DNA of 46,115 bases from Chitinophagales bacterium (GTDB lineage Bacteria > Bacteroidota > Bacteroidia > Chitinophagales > Chitinophagaceae): positions 1 through 46,115 of the forward strand of contig JAATFV010000069.1 in NCBI GenBank assembly GCA_015655015.1, given 5' to 3'. Below the pieces are notes generated by a model. The model was not told where the DNA came from. It worked only from the letters and a program-made list of their open reading frames with translations, and did not search any database. This document shows positions 33,416 to 40,858 of this stretch, in pieces (the first letter of the stretch is position 1; each line of letters begins with the position of its first letter). The position numbers and the translations under genes were made by a program.

Positions 33416-34780
33416 ATGCAAGCTTGGAAAGACTATCAGGAAAAGAACAAAGACCGCTTTCTCGATGAACTGCTGGAACTATTACGCATTCCCTCCGTCA
33501 GCGCCCGGAGCGAGCATAAGGACGATATGAAAAAATGTGCAGAGGCCGTCAGACAGCGCCTGCTCGATGCAGGCGCCGACAAAGCGGACATCTATCCCAC
33601 GGATGGCCATCCCGTCATATACGGAGAAAAGATCACCGATCCCGGTAAACCAACCGTACTGGTCTATGGTCATTATGACGTACAGCCTCCCGATCCTTTG
33701 GAGTTATGGCATAGCGGTCCCTTCGAACCGGTCATTAAAGACGGCAAGATCTATGCACGGGGATCTGCAGATGATAAAGGACAATTCTATATGCATGTAA
33801 AGGCGCTGGAGACGATGGTCAGGACCGGCTCCCTGCCTACCAATATCAAATTTATCATTGAAGGAGAAGAAGAGATCGGCAGCCCCAACCTGGCAAAATT
33901 CGTCTCCTCCCATAAAGATCTGCTGAAGGCGGACGTGATCCTGATCAGCGATACCTCCATGATCAGCCTGGACACCCCTTCCATCGATATCGGCGTCCGG
34001 GGACTTTCCTATATTGAAGTGGAAGTGACAGGAGCCAACCGGGACCTGCATAGCGGCGTCTATGGCGGAGCAGTAGCTAATCCCATCACCATCCTCGCCC
34101 GGATGATCGCTACCTGCCATGATGCGAATAATCATATCACCATCCCCGGATTCTACGACGATGTGGTGGAAGTAAGTCCGGCCGAAAGAAAATTAATGGC
34201 CGCCGCCCCCTTCGATGAAAAGGAATATAAAAAAGACCTGGGCGTACAGGAATTATGGGGAGAAAAAGGTTATGCTACCAATGAACGCACCGGCATCCGC
34301 CCCACCCTGGAATTGAACGGGATCTGGGGAGGTTATACCGGGGAAGGCGCCAAGACCGTCCTGCCTTCAAAAGCAACAGCCAAGATCTCCGCCCGCCTGG
34401 TGCCTAATCAATCTTCCACCGTTATCACAGAGAAGCTGCTGAACTATTTCAGGCAGATCGCTCCCCCGGGCGTTACCGTTAAAGCGGAAGAACACCATGG
34501 CGGCGAACCCTATATGACCCCTATCGACTCCAAAGCTTACCAGTCTGCAGCGAAAGCTATCGAAGCAGTCTTCCATAAAGCCCCCATCCCCGTCCGCGGC
34601 GGCGGCAGCATTCCCATCTGCGCCCTCTTCGAAAAAGAGCTGGGCATCAAGATCGTATTTATGGGATTCGGACTGGATAGCGACAATCTCCATTCCCCCA
34701 ACGAGAAATTCGGACTCGTCAACTTCTATAAAGGCATCGAGACGATCCCCTATTTTCACCAGTTTTTTGCGGAGAAATAA
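33416..34780 (+). CDS. M20 family metallodipeptidase
   Basis: 454 residues from ATG 33416 (MQAWKDYQEKNKDRF). Metal ligands are visible: H86 in YGHYDVQPP, bridging D119 in ARGSADDKGQ, the catalytic/metal Glu pair in IEGEEEIGSPNL (about 152-153), an Asp in LISDTSM and the late His in SDNLHSPNE. The dimerisation (lid) domain contains NRDLHSGVYGGAVANP. M20 dipeptidases of this kind cleave dipeptides in the cytoplasm with two zinc ions. The frame continues upstream to 33290, but that part contains the 21-bp duplication and a promoter element and is rejected. Confidence 0.94.
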   Translation: MQAWKDYQEKNKDRFLDELLELLRIPSVSARSEHKDDMKKCAEAVRQRLLDAGADKADIYPTDGHPVIYGEKITDPGKPTVLVYGHYDVQPPDPLELWHSGPFEPVIKDGKIYARGSADDKGQFYMHVKALETMVRTGSLPTNIKFIIEGEEEIGSPNLAKFVSSHKDLLKADVILISDTSMISLDTPSIDIGVRGLSYIEVEVTGANRDLHSGVYGGAVANPITILARMIATCHDANNHITIPGFYDDVVEVSPAERKLMAAAPFDEKEYKKDLGVQELWGEKGYATNERTGIRPTLELNGIWGGYTGEGAKTVLPSKATAKISARLVPNQSSTVITEKLLNYFRQIAPPGVTVKAEEHHGGEPYMTPIDSKAYQSAAKAIEAVFHKAPIPVRGGGSIPICALFEKELGIKIVFMGFGLDSDNLHSPNEKFGLVNFYKGIETIPYFHQFFAEK

Positions 34781-34794
34781 GCCCAAACCTTAAC

Positions 34795-34932
34795 TATACC
34801 CCTTCGGGTATAATTTTATTTATTTTGGTTGCTTTATACCCTAAAAGGTATAAGCAACCAAAAAGTCTCTATCTATACCCCTCTAGGTATAAATCAATAT
34901 CTTTTGCCTACCTTTATACCCAAATAGGTATA
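34795..34932 (+). promoter_or_regulatory. Four palindromic operators of the hipBST operon
   Basis: Four 18-bp sites TATACC-N6-GGTATA at 34795-34812, 34835-34852, 34874-34891 and 34915-34932, the last ending 2 bp before the hipB ATG. Centre spacings are 40, 39 and 41 bp. All four have C as the first base of N6. E. coli HipB binds 18-bp palindromes of the form TATCC-N8-GGATA, so same size and related sequence. The second site sits in a longer palindrome (GGTTGC...GCAACC). The first can form a 7-bp hairpin 14 bp past the dipeptidase stop and might also aid termination. Confidence 0.85.
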
Positions 34933-34934
34933 AA

Positions 34935-35144
34935 ATGACAATACTGTCGACTTTCATCAAACAAAAACGAAAGCAGCTTGACATGACCCAGGCTGAATTA
35001 TCTGCCAAATCCGGCATAGGTTTGCGCCTTGTGCGAGAGATCGAACAAGGCAAAACCTCCATGCGGATGGATAAGGTCAACCAACTGCTGGCATTATTCG
35101 GCATGGAACTGATTCCCGGACCTAAAGCAAATAACTATGAGTAA
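34935..35144 (+). CDS. hipB: HipB-like XRE family DNA-binding antitoxin/repressor
   Basis: 69 residues, one helix-turn-helix domain: LSTFIKQKRKQLDMTQAELSAKSGIGLRLVREIEQGKTSMRMDKVNQLLALFGMELIP. HipB represses its own operon and in HipBST systems augments toxin neutralisation. It follows four operator palindromes. Its stop overlaps the hipS start by 8 bp (ATGAGTAA), indicating translational coupling. Confidence 0.92.
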   Translation: MTILSTFIKQKRKQLDMTQAELSAKSGIGLRLVREIEQGKTSMRMDKVNQLLALFGMELIPGPKANNYE

Positions 35145-35454
35145 GAAAGCCAAAGTGCTTTATGGCGACCAGCTGGCCGGTATGCTTTCAGAAACATACG
35201 AAGGGTATACCTTTGAATATCATACTGACTATATCTACGCCGGTGGAAAGCCGGTAAGCCTCACCCTTCCTCTTACCGCCGGAACATACGCCAGTAAAGT
35301 ATTGTTTCCCTTTTTTGACGGACTAATTCCCGAAGGATGGCTGCTGGATATAGCAACCGACTATTGGAAGGTAAATCCCCGGGACCGGTTTGCGCTGTTG
35401 CTGGCAACCTGTAAAGATGCCATCGGGGCAGTTAGTATACTACCAGAACCCTAA
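35137..35454 (+). CDS. hipS: HipS-like antitoxin (HipA N-terminal subdomain as a separate protein)
   Basis: 105 residues matching the HipA N-terminal subdomain 1: AKVLYGDQLAGML, SLTLPLTAGTYASKVLFPFFDGLIPEGWLL, then DRFALLLATCKDAIGAVSILP. In full-length HipA this part is fused to the kinase; here it is separate, as in the E. coli O127 HipBST system, where HipS is the actual antitoxin and inserts a tryptophan into the HipT active site. W68 in PEGW is the likely counterpart; this assignment is inference. It lies between hipB (overlapping) and hipT (9-bp gap). Confidence 0.88.
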   Translation: MSKKAKVLYGDQLAGMLSETYEGYTFEYHTDYIYAGGKPVSLTLPLTAGTYASKVLFPFFDGLIPEGWLLDIATDYWKVNPRDRFALLLATCKDAIGAVSILPEP

Positions 35455-35463
35455 AATCAATCC

Positions 35464-36390
35464 ATGCCTACTTGTTGGTTTTGTTATAAAGATGCAGGAG
35501 AAGCAGCCTATCATCCGGCATGCTCCAAAAAGTTTTTTGGCAGCACCACCGTTCCGGAACTCACCCTTGATGACCAACTTTTACAGGATCTGGCCGAAAA
35601 GACTATTACCCGGAGCATCGCAGTAACAGGCGTGCAACCTAAATTATCTGTGACCCTGGAAAAGGTCCAACATGGAAAAGAAAGACTGACTATCGTCGGA
35701 CTATGGGGAGAATATATATTAAAACCTCAACAGGAGAAATATCCATTCATGCCGGAGATAGAAGACCTGACCATGCACCTTGCCGCCGTTTTTAAGATTA
35801 AGGTTTGTGAACACACCCTAATGAGGATCACAGATGGCAGCCTGGTGTATTTAGCCAAACGTTTCGACAGGGATAAAGGCCAAAAGATCCATATGGAAGA
35901 TTTTTGCCAGCTATCAGAGTTTCCTACAGAAAACAAATACAAAGGCTCCTACGAAAAAGCGGGCAAACTGATCCTCAAATATTGCACCTATAACAAATTA
36001 GATGCATTATCTTATTTTGAGCTGATATTATTCTCCTATCTCACGGGTAATAATGATATGCACCTGAAAAATTTCTCTTTATTATATAAAGAGGGAATAA
36101 CATTGAGCCCGGCGTATGATCTTTTGAACGTGGCGCTTGTCCATCCGAAAGATAAAGACGAACTGGGACTATACATGAATGGGAAAAAGACAGGGATCAA
36201 AAAAAGTGATTTCCTTGTACTGGGTAAATCACTGGATATTCCGGATAAAGTAATAGAAACCACTTTTCTCCGGTTCGCCTCCCGAAATAAAGAGATAACA
36301 GATCTCATAGAGAGGTCTTTTTTAAGAGAAGAAGATAAGAAGAAATATAAAGAGCTATGGTTTGAAAAACAAGGCTTACTAACTTCATAA
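35464..36390 (+). CDS. hipT: HipT-like serine/threonine kinase toxin (HipA C-terminal domain)
   Basis: 308 residues. It begins with a zinc-ribbon-like segment C4-x2-C7...H17-x2-C20, then the Gly-rich/phosphorylation loop RSIAVTGVQPKLS (S51, I52, A53), an ATP-binding lysine in GEYILKP (K87), the catalytic SYLTGNNDMHLKNFSLL (D198) and the metal-binding SPAYDLLN (D219). HipA-family kinases phosphorylate aminoacyl-tRNA synthetases; E. coli HipT targets TrpS, while the target here is unknown. Lower GC than the surrounding genes suggests transfer. It is the third gene of the operon. Confidence 0.9.
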   Translation: MPTCWFCYKDAGEAAYHPACSKKFFGSTTVPELTLDDQLLQDLAEKTITRSIAVTGVQPKLSVTLEKVQHGKERLTIVGLWGEYILKPQQEKYPFMPEIEDLTMHLAAVFKIKVCEHTLMRITDGSLVYLAKRFDRDKGQKIHMEDFCQLSEFPTENKYKGSYEKAGKLILKYCTYNKLDALSYFELILFSYLTGNNDMHLKNFSLLYKEGITLSPAYDLLNVALVHPKDKDELGLYMNGKKTGIKKSDFLVLGKSLDIPDKVIETTFLRFASRNKEITDLIERSFLREEDKKKYKELWFEKQGLLTS

Positions 36391-36494
36391 CCGGTTGCCG
36401 GCTGAAGACCTGCCACCAATCTCACAGGCCACCGACCGTATATTTCCACAAAATCTCCATAATTTTACAGCCCGGCCGCAATCCGGACCCATCT

Positions 36495-36896
36495 ATGCCC
36501 GAAAAAGAAAAACTCCGCCTCGATAAATACCTCTGGTCGATCCGCCTCTTCAAAACACGGTCCCAGGCCGCCGACGCCTGCGACAAAGGAAGGATAAAAT
36601 TCAACGGCGACGCCGCCAAAGCCTCAAAGAACATCTCCATCGGAGATGAATACGAAGTAAAGGCGGAAGACCGGCGTTGGCGCATCAGGGTCACCGGTCT
36701 CCTGGACCACCGGGTACAATACTCCGAAGCCATCAACTATTATAGCGACATCACCCCCGCCGAAGAAATAGAACGCCTGCAATACCAGGCCTCCAGCTTC
36801 AATACCGGCAAACGCCAGAGCAAGGTAGGCCGCCCCACCAAGAAAGACAGGAGAGACCTGGGCGATTTTATGGGGGAAGGAGACGCCAAAGAATAG
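36495..36896 (+). CDS. S4-domain RNA-binding protein (Hsp15/HslR-like)
   Basis: 133 residues. The S4 domain is at the N-terminus: [49 protein letters not shown]. The C-terminal half is a basic tail ([22 protein letters not shown]). Hsp15 binds free 50S subunits carrying nascent tRNA-peptide and helps to recycle stalled ribosomes. It is followed after 40 bp by trmD, so both are RNA or translation related. Confidence 0.9.
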   Translation: MPEKEKLRLDKYLWSIRLFKTRSQAADACDKGRIKFNGDAAKASKNISIGDEYEVKAEDRRWRIRVTGLLDHRVQYSEAINYYSDITPAEEIERLQYQASSFNTGKRQSKVGRPTKKDRRDLGDFMGEGDAKE

Positions 36897-36923
36897 CAGC
36901 GCCATTCTCACCGGGACACTGCC

Positions 36924-36931
36924 TATATTTG
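36924..36931 (+). promoter_or_regulatory. Possible -7 element directly before trmD
   Basis: TATATTTG (perfect TAnnTTTG) ends 5 bp before the trmD ATG, so a transcript from it would be leaderless or nearly so. There is no convincing -33 element; trmD may instead be read from the S4 gene promoter. Confidence 0.3.
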
Positions 36932-36936
36932 CAGCT

Positions 36937-37614
36937 ATGAAAATCGACATCCTCACCGTCCTTCCCGAGCTCCTGGAAAGCCCCTTTTCCCATTCCATCA
37001 TAAAAAGGGCGAAAGAAAAAGGTTTGCTGGAGATCCGCGTACACCACCTCCGCCAGTGGGCAGTGAATGAATACGGACAGATAGACGATTATCAGTATGG
37101 GGGGGGCGCAGGTATGGTGATGATGCCGGAGCCCCTGGCCAACGCCATCGACACCCTCTCCAAAGACAATCCTTATGACCAGATCATCTATATGACGCCG
37201 GATGGCGAACGGCTCAACCAGCAAATAGCGAATCAGCTCTCCCTGCAAGGCAATCTCCTGTTGATCTGCGGACATTATAAGGGGATCGACCAGCGTATCC
37301 GGGAATTATATGTCACCCGGGAGATCTCCATCGGGGATTATGTCCTCAGCGGGGGGGAACTGGCAGCAGCAGTGCTGGTAGATGCGATCGGCAGGCTCCT
37401 GCCCGGCGTGTTGAATGATGAGACTTCTGCCCTGTTCGACTCCTTCCAGGATAATTTACTGGCTCCCCCCGTGTATACGCGGCCGGCCGACTTCCGCGGC
37501 TCAAAAGTCCCGGAAATCCTCCTCAGCGGCGATCCGAAAAAGATCGGGGACTGGCGGCACGAGCAATCCCTCCGGCGTACCGAAGAAAGAAGACCTGACC
37601 TGCTGGACGAGTAA
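36937..37614 (+). CDS. trmD: tRNA (guanine-N1)-methyltransferase TrmD
   Basis: 225 residues. SPOUT-class knot enzyme: [33 protein letters not shown] at the start, [29 protein letters not shown] (substrate/SAM region), [30 protein letters not shown] (trefoil knot), and YTRPADFRG. It methylates G37 in tRNAs to prevent frameshifting. In many bacteria it lies between rimM and rplS; here it is separate, behind an S4 protein. Confidence 0.97.
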   Translation: MKIDILTVLPELLESPFSHSIIKRAKEKGLLEIRVHHLRQWAVNEYGQIDDYQYGGGAGMVMMPEPLANAIDTLSKDNPYDQIIYMTPDGERLNQQIANQLSLQGNLLLICGHYKGIDQRIRELYVTREISIGDYVLSGGELAAAVLVDAIGRLLPGVLNDETSALFDSFQDNLLAPPVYTRPADFRGSKVPEILLSGDPKKIGDWRHEQSLRRTEERRPDLLDE

Positions 37615-37656
37615 GCCGGCTCCGCAAAGAGCCAGTTTCTTCCAATATACCTTTCC

Positions 37657-37740
37657 TCAAAAGGGCAGTCCCGCCAGAAATTGTAAAAATAGATAATAAG
37701 CCAGGATCAACAGCAGGTTGATCAGTATAGTTTTTCTCAT
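37657..37740 (-). CDS. Possible 27-residue single-pass membrane peptide
   Basis: ATG 37740 to TGA 37657 on the minus strand encodes 27 residues: an MRKT basic start, one hydrophobic helix INLLLILAYYLFLQFLAG and the end LPF. Positive-inside topology is clear. It is convergent with trmD in an otherwise gene-free region. No ribosome-binding site is expected in this phylum to support it, and no homologue is known to me, so it is a candidate only. Confidence 0.35.
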   Translation of the reverse strand: MRKTILINLLLILAYYLFLQFLAGLPF

Positions 37741-38068
37741 AAGAACGGATTTACAATAGGATAAGATTTAACGGTTAATAGTGCAGTCGGCAGCCACACG
37801 CACGTATGGCCTTCCAAAAGCACGCTGAAAAGCGGCGAAAACTATACCAAACCAAGGTTATCCACATAGGAATTATACCTCCGCCCCCATGAAAAAACAA
37901 CCGTGAAAACAACGATCCCACCCCAACGGCTTCCATTCACCGGTAATTTTTAACCGTTCACCCATAAATACCGGTTATCCATTTGTTAAGATGATTTTTC
38001 AGGGCAGATTCTCCCATTGGTACCCGTTTAATCCCCTCTTAATCTCTATGACTCAACCCTGCACGGTG
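37741..38068. other. Gene-free region before the glycosyltransferase
   Basis: No open frame with coding character. It contains one exact DnaA-box-like TTATCCACA (37858-37866) and a weaker TTATCCATT near 37974, too few for an origin. CCGGT-rich short repeats are present but no clear hairpin. Confidence 0.5.
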
Positions 38069-38101
38069 TTTGGACGTCTATACACCTAAGAATAGTTTTT
38101 G
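38069..38101 (+). promoter_or_regulatory. Promoter of the glycosyltransferase gene
   Basis: TTTG (38069-38072), 20-bp spacer, TAGTTTTTG (38093-38101; one extra T in the TAnnTTTG element). Leader of about 40 nt to ATG 38146. Confidence 0.45.
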
Positions 38102-38145
38102 CAGAGCAGCTCTATCAATATTCCTAACGACTTAAATAACTGGCT

Positions 38146-39087
38146 ATGACTATCAGTGGCTTTACTATGGTGCGCAATGCCACCAAACTTTATTATCCAA
38201 TCCGGCAGGCCATCTCCTCCATCCTTCCCATTGTCGATGAATTCGTTGTAGCTCTTGGGGACTGCGATCCCGACGACCATACCCTGGAAGAGATCCTCAG
38301 TATCGGTTCGGACAAGATCCGGATCATTCACACGGTCTGGGACCTGGAAAAATATCCCCGGGGGATGGAGCATGCTCACCAGACGGATATCGCCCGGCAG
38401 GCTTGCAAGGGAGACTGGTTGTTCTATGTGCAGAGCGATGAAGTGGTGCATGAGGAAGATCTTCCCCGGATCCGGCAGCGATGTGCGGAATTATTGCACG
38501 ATACTTCCATCGAAGGATTGTTATTTAAATACCGGCATTTCTGGGGTGATTACGACCATTACATTACCTCGCACGCCTGGTACGCCAACGAAATAAGGAT
38601 CATCCGTAACGATAAGGATATCCACTCCTGGGAATCGGCCCAGTCCTTCCGGCGCATGCCGGATTTTGACGGCGTTCATTATCGGGAGAAAAAAGGCACA
38701 TACAAACTGAAAGTGGCCCGGGTCGATGCCTATATCTATCACTATGGATGGGTCCGCCCCCCCCGTTATATGCAGCAGAAAAGAAAGGCCTTTGCCACCA
38801 TCCACCTGGGAAGAGAAAGTGCAGAGGCAACCTTCCGGCAGGAACAGGAAGAATTTGATTTCGGCAATCTCAGCCAATTGTCTGTCTACAGGGATTCACA
38901 CCCCGGAGTTATGCAGGAAAGGATCCGGCAGTTCAACTGGGCCGACCAGCTGGATCGGAACAGACGGCATACGCATGCGGTCCAACACCGGCACGAAAAA
39001 CTAAAATATCGTTTATTGACCTTTATAGAGCAGCATTTCATGGGCGGAAGGCAGATCTTTTCGTTCAAGAACTACCGCTTCAAGTGA
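38146..39087 (+). CDS. Family 2-like glycosyltransferase
   Basis: 313 residues, GT-A fold pattern: SGFTMVRNATKLYYPIRQAISSILPIVDEFVVALGDCDPDD at the start is the usual nucleotide-sugar half, and GDWLFYVQSDEVVHEEDL carries the DxE in place of the classical DxD. Later LLFKYRHFWGDYDHY and FRRMPDFDGVHYREKKGTYKL. No membrane helix. The family includes sugar transferases for surface glycans or glycoproteins. It stands alone, with its own promoter and a long inverted repeat downstream. Confidence 0.85.
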   Translation: MTISGFTMVRNATKLYYPIRQAISSILPIVDEFVVALGDCDPDDHTLEEILSIGSDKIRIIHTVWDLEKYPRGMEHAHQTDIARQACKGDWLFYVQSDEVVHEEDLPRIRQRCAELLHDTSIEGLLFKYRHFWGDYDHYITSHAWYANEIRIIRNDKDIHSWESAQSFRRMPDFDGVHYREKKGTYKLKVARVDAYIYHYGWVRPPRYMQQKRKAFATIHLGRESAEATFRQEQEEFDFGNLSQLSVYRDSHPGVMQERIRQFNWADQLDRNRRHTHAVQHRHEKLKYRLLTFIEQHFMGGRQIFSFKNYRFK

Positions 39088-39144
39088 AAGCCGTATCATT
39101 CAGATGTAGCGATCTACTCCGCGCCCGTCTGCCACACCGTCCAA

Positions 39145-39392
39145 CGGCGCTGATCTGCTGGCATGCTTGCTGACACCGGTAGGTCTCTATGCGCAGATAG
39201 GCGCCTTTTGGAGGGCGGCACTCCGGGCGTTGGCAGCATTACAAAAGTTCAGGTGTTAATGAGTAAGGGGTCCCCTTTATCGGAATCCGGCCGCATTATT
39301 GTATCTGGCGGCTGGTCGGCCATCTCGCGTAAGGCGCCTATCTGCGCATACCGACCCGCCCAATCAGCGAATACAACAGCAGATCAGCGCCG
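39145..39392. repeat. Long imperfect inverted repeat, possible small mobile element or structured RNA
   Basis: Outer arms 39145-39160 and 39377-39392 are perfect 16-bp complements (CGGCGCTGATCTGCTG). Inner arms 39188-39207 and 39331-39350 are perfect 20-bp complements (TATGCGCAGATAGGCGCCTT). Between outer and inner arms are 27 and 26 partly similar bases. The centre holds a near-perfect AAGGGGTCCCCTT (39265-39277). So the arms are about 63 bp around a 123-bp loop. No transposase frame is present. The rest of the 39088-39550 gap holds only the terminator of the next gene. Confidence 0.85.
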
Positions 39393-39472
39393 ACGTGAGT
39401 ATGGACGCCGGACGCCCAAGGCCCCGGCCGCCCCAAAAACCGACCACTAAAGCTCATATAACATCATGCCGC

Positions 39473-39502
39473 AAAAAAACGTGTGGCCATCAGGACCACA
39501 CG
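39473..39502 (-). terminator. Terminator of the LolA-like gene
   Basis: Minus strand 7-bp stem CGTGTGG/CCACACG (39502-39496, 39486-39480) with a 9-nt loop followed by T7 (39479-39473). It lies 49 bp past the stop at 39551. Confidence 0.8.
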
Positions 39503-39550
39503 CTTACCTATTTAAATTTAAAGTAGGCGAAATACACCTACCACGACATC

Positions 39551-40270
39551 CTACTTCGGCATCTCAAAAATAACCGGATCGATCGCCTTATTCACTTCTA
39601 CCTTCTTATTGGTAATCTGCAGCGTGAACTGAGGCAGCTCCACTTTCTGAATAAACGCCATCGTATAGCCAAAATCCGTTTTCCGATAATCCGAGAAGCT
39701 GGCCGTAGATTCGATATCCTGCCCGTTTACACTGAACTTGCTGACAGCCTTGTTAATGTAATAGGTGGACGCATCAATAAAATACGTGATCTCCACACCT
39801 TCCGTCTTCAATTTTACCTTATAGGACATTTTCCCGCCGGCAGTGTCCTTTCCGACCAGTTCCACCTTATTCCCCTTCGCAGCATAGTCATACAAAGGCC
39901 CGCCTACCTGCAGCTGTGACTGGCTGGCTTTTACCTGTTCTTCAGGGATCGCCGTAGCCTCGGCACTTCCTGCCATAGGATTGATAGCCCAGCCCGATTT
40001 GTCCGTAATACACTGCACAATCTTCGTTCCGCTAAAATCCAGTTCGTTCTTATACCCCTTCCCATTGATGATAGAGGTGGTACAAGGAGCGTCCTGCCCC
40101 ATGATCCCGATAGAACTTTCCACATAAAGGGTCTTGATAGTGCTGATAATGTCCTTTCCGCCCAGAGCGGTGACATATTTTGACACGATCTCGTCCACCG
40201 TCTGCGCTTTCAAAGCACCGATGCTAAGGCTGGCTAATAATAAAAAGGTCGCCGTCTTGAGTGTTTTCAT
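39551..40270 (-). CDS. Periplasmic LolA/LolB-like fold protein of unknown function
   Basis: 239 residues with signal peptide (MKTLKTATFLLLASLSIGALKAQ). The mature part starts TVDEIVSKYVTALGGKDIISTIKTLYVESSIGIMGQDAP, the usual start of Bacteroidota outer-membrane lipoprotein-sorting-like proteins, and continues as antiparallel strands (YKVKLKTEGVEITYFIDASTYYINK, DYRKTDFGYTMAFIQKVELP). It ends NKAIDPVIFEMPK. Such proteins may bind lipid or lipoprotein acyl chains; the role is not established. A TATGTTTG -7 element lies at 40312-40305 upstream, and a terminator follows. Confidence 0.82.
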   Translation of the reverse strand: MKTLKTATFLLLASLSIGALKAQTVDEIVSKYVTALGGKDIISTIKTLYVESSIGIMGQDAPCTTSIINGKGYKNELDFSGTKIVQCITDKSGWAINPMAGSAEATAIPEEQVKASQSQLQVGGPLYDYAAKGNKVELVGKDTAGGKMSYKVKLKTEGVEITYFIDASTYYINKAVSKFSVNGQDIESTASFSDYRKTDFGYTMAFIQKVELPQFTLQITNKKVEVNKAIDPVIFEMPK

Positions 40271-40566
40271 TTATTTCTTTTTATAATAAATATGTAATAG
40301 GCAACAAACATATATACAATTTCTCGCTATAACATTACCTTTCGTCAAATTACCCCTTTCCTGGATTACCCGATCCTACCTGGGTGAATTGTGCTAAGAA
40401 AAGTCCTTTTTCGTCTACCCCGGGCAGAAAGCCTACACTGTTTCTCCAAAATATTCCCGATTGGATAGTCTTTTCCGGGTCTCCAAATAAGCAAGATTGT
40501 AAAACCTATGCGATCTTTGTAGTATCACTGACTAGTCAAGTGGATCTCGAATTAAACCTTATTCTT

Positions 40567-40797
40567 ATGCAGAAAGAGATCTTTCACCGGTTGAGCAGAA
40601 TTGATGCGCTCATCCGGATCAAAGGTACTGGCACGCCTTCGGAATTGGCGGACAAGATCGGCATTTCCGAGAGGAGTACGTATGAATATATACGGCTCAT
40701 GAGGGATTTCGGCGCGCCTGTTTTTTACTCCAGGCAGCGAAAGAGCTATTACTACAAAGAAGATGGCAGGTTTACGATTAGTTTCCAATTGGATTAG
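40567..40797 (+). CDS. Small HTH protein
   Basis: 76 residues from ATG 40567 (MQKEIFHRLSRIDALIRIKGTGTPSELADKIGISERSTYEYIRLMRDFGAPVFYSRQRKSYYYKE in order). This is a winged HTH of type-11/DeoR-like form with a basic wing, and nothing else. The frame is open upstream to 40384 but that part lacks coding character. It lies 61 bp before an AraC regulator on the same strand, so a regulatory pair is possible. Target genes are not evident. Confidence 0.75.
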   Translation: MQKEIFHRLSRIDALIRIKGTGTPSELADKIGISERSTYEYIRLMRDFGAPVFYSRQRKSYYYKEDGRFTISFQLD

Positions 40798-40858
40798 CCC
40801 AATAGGGGAGAATCAGGCTGATATTTTGTAAATACTTTACCCTTATCCTAATAAGTCA

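Noticed and set aside
37858..37982. Chromosomal origin suggested by TTATCCACA and TTATCCATT
   Set aside because: Only one exact and one partial DnaA-box-like site, no AT-rich unwinding element and no dnaA, dnaN or other origin-linked gene nearby.
39145..39392. Integron attC site
   Set aside because: Arms are perfect but lack the GTTRRRY/RYYYAAC core, and there is no integrase gene.
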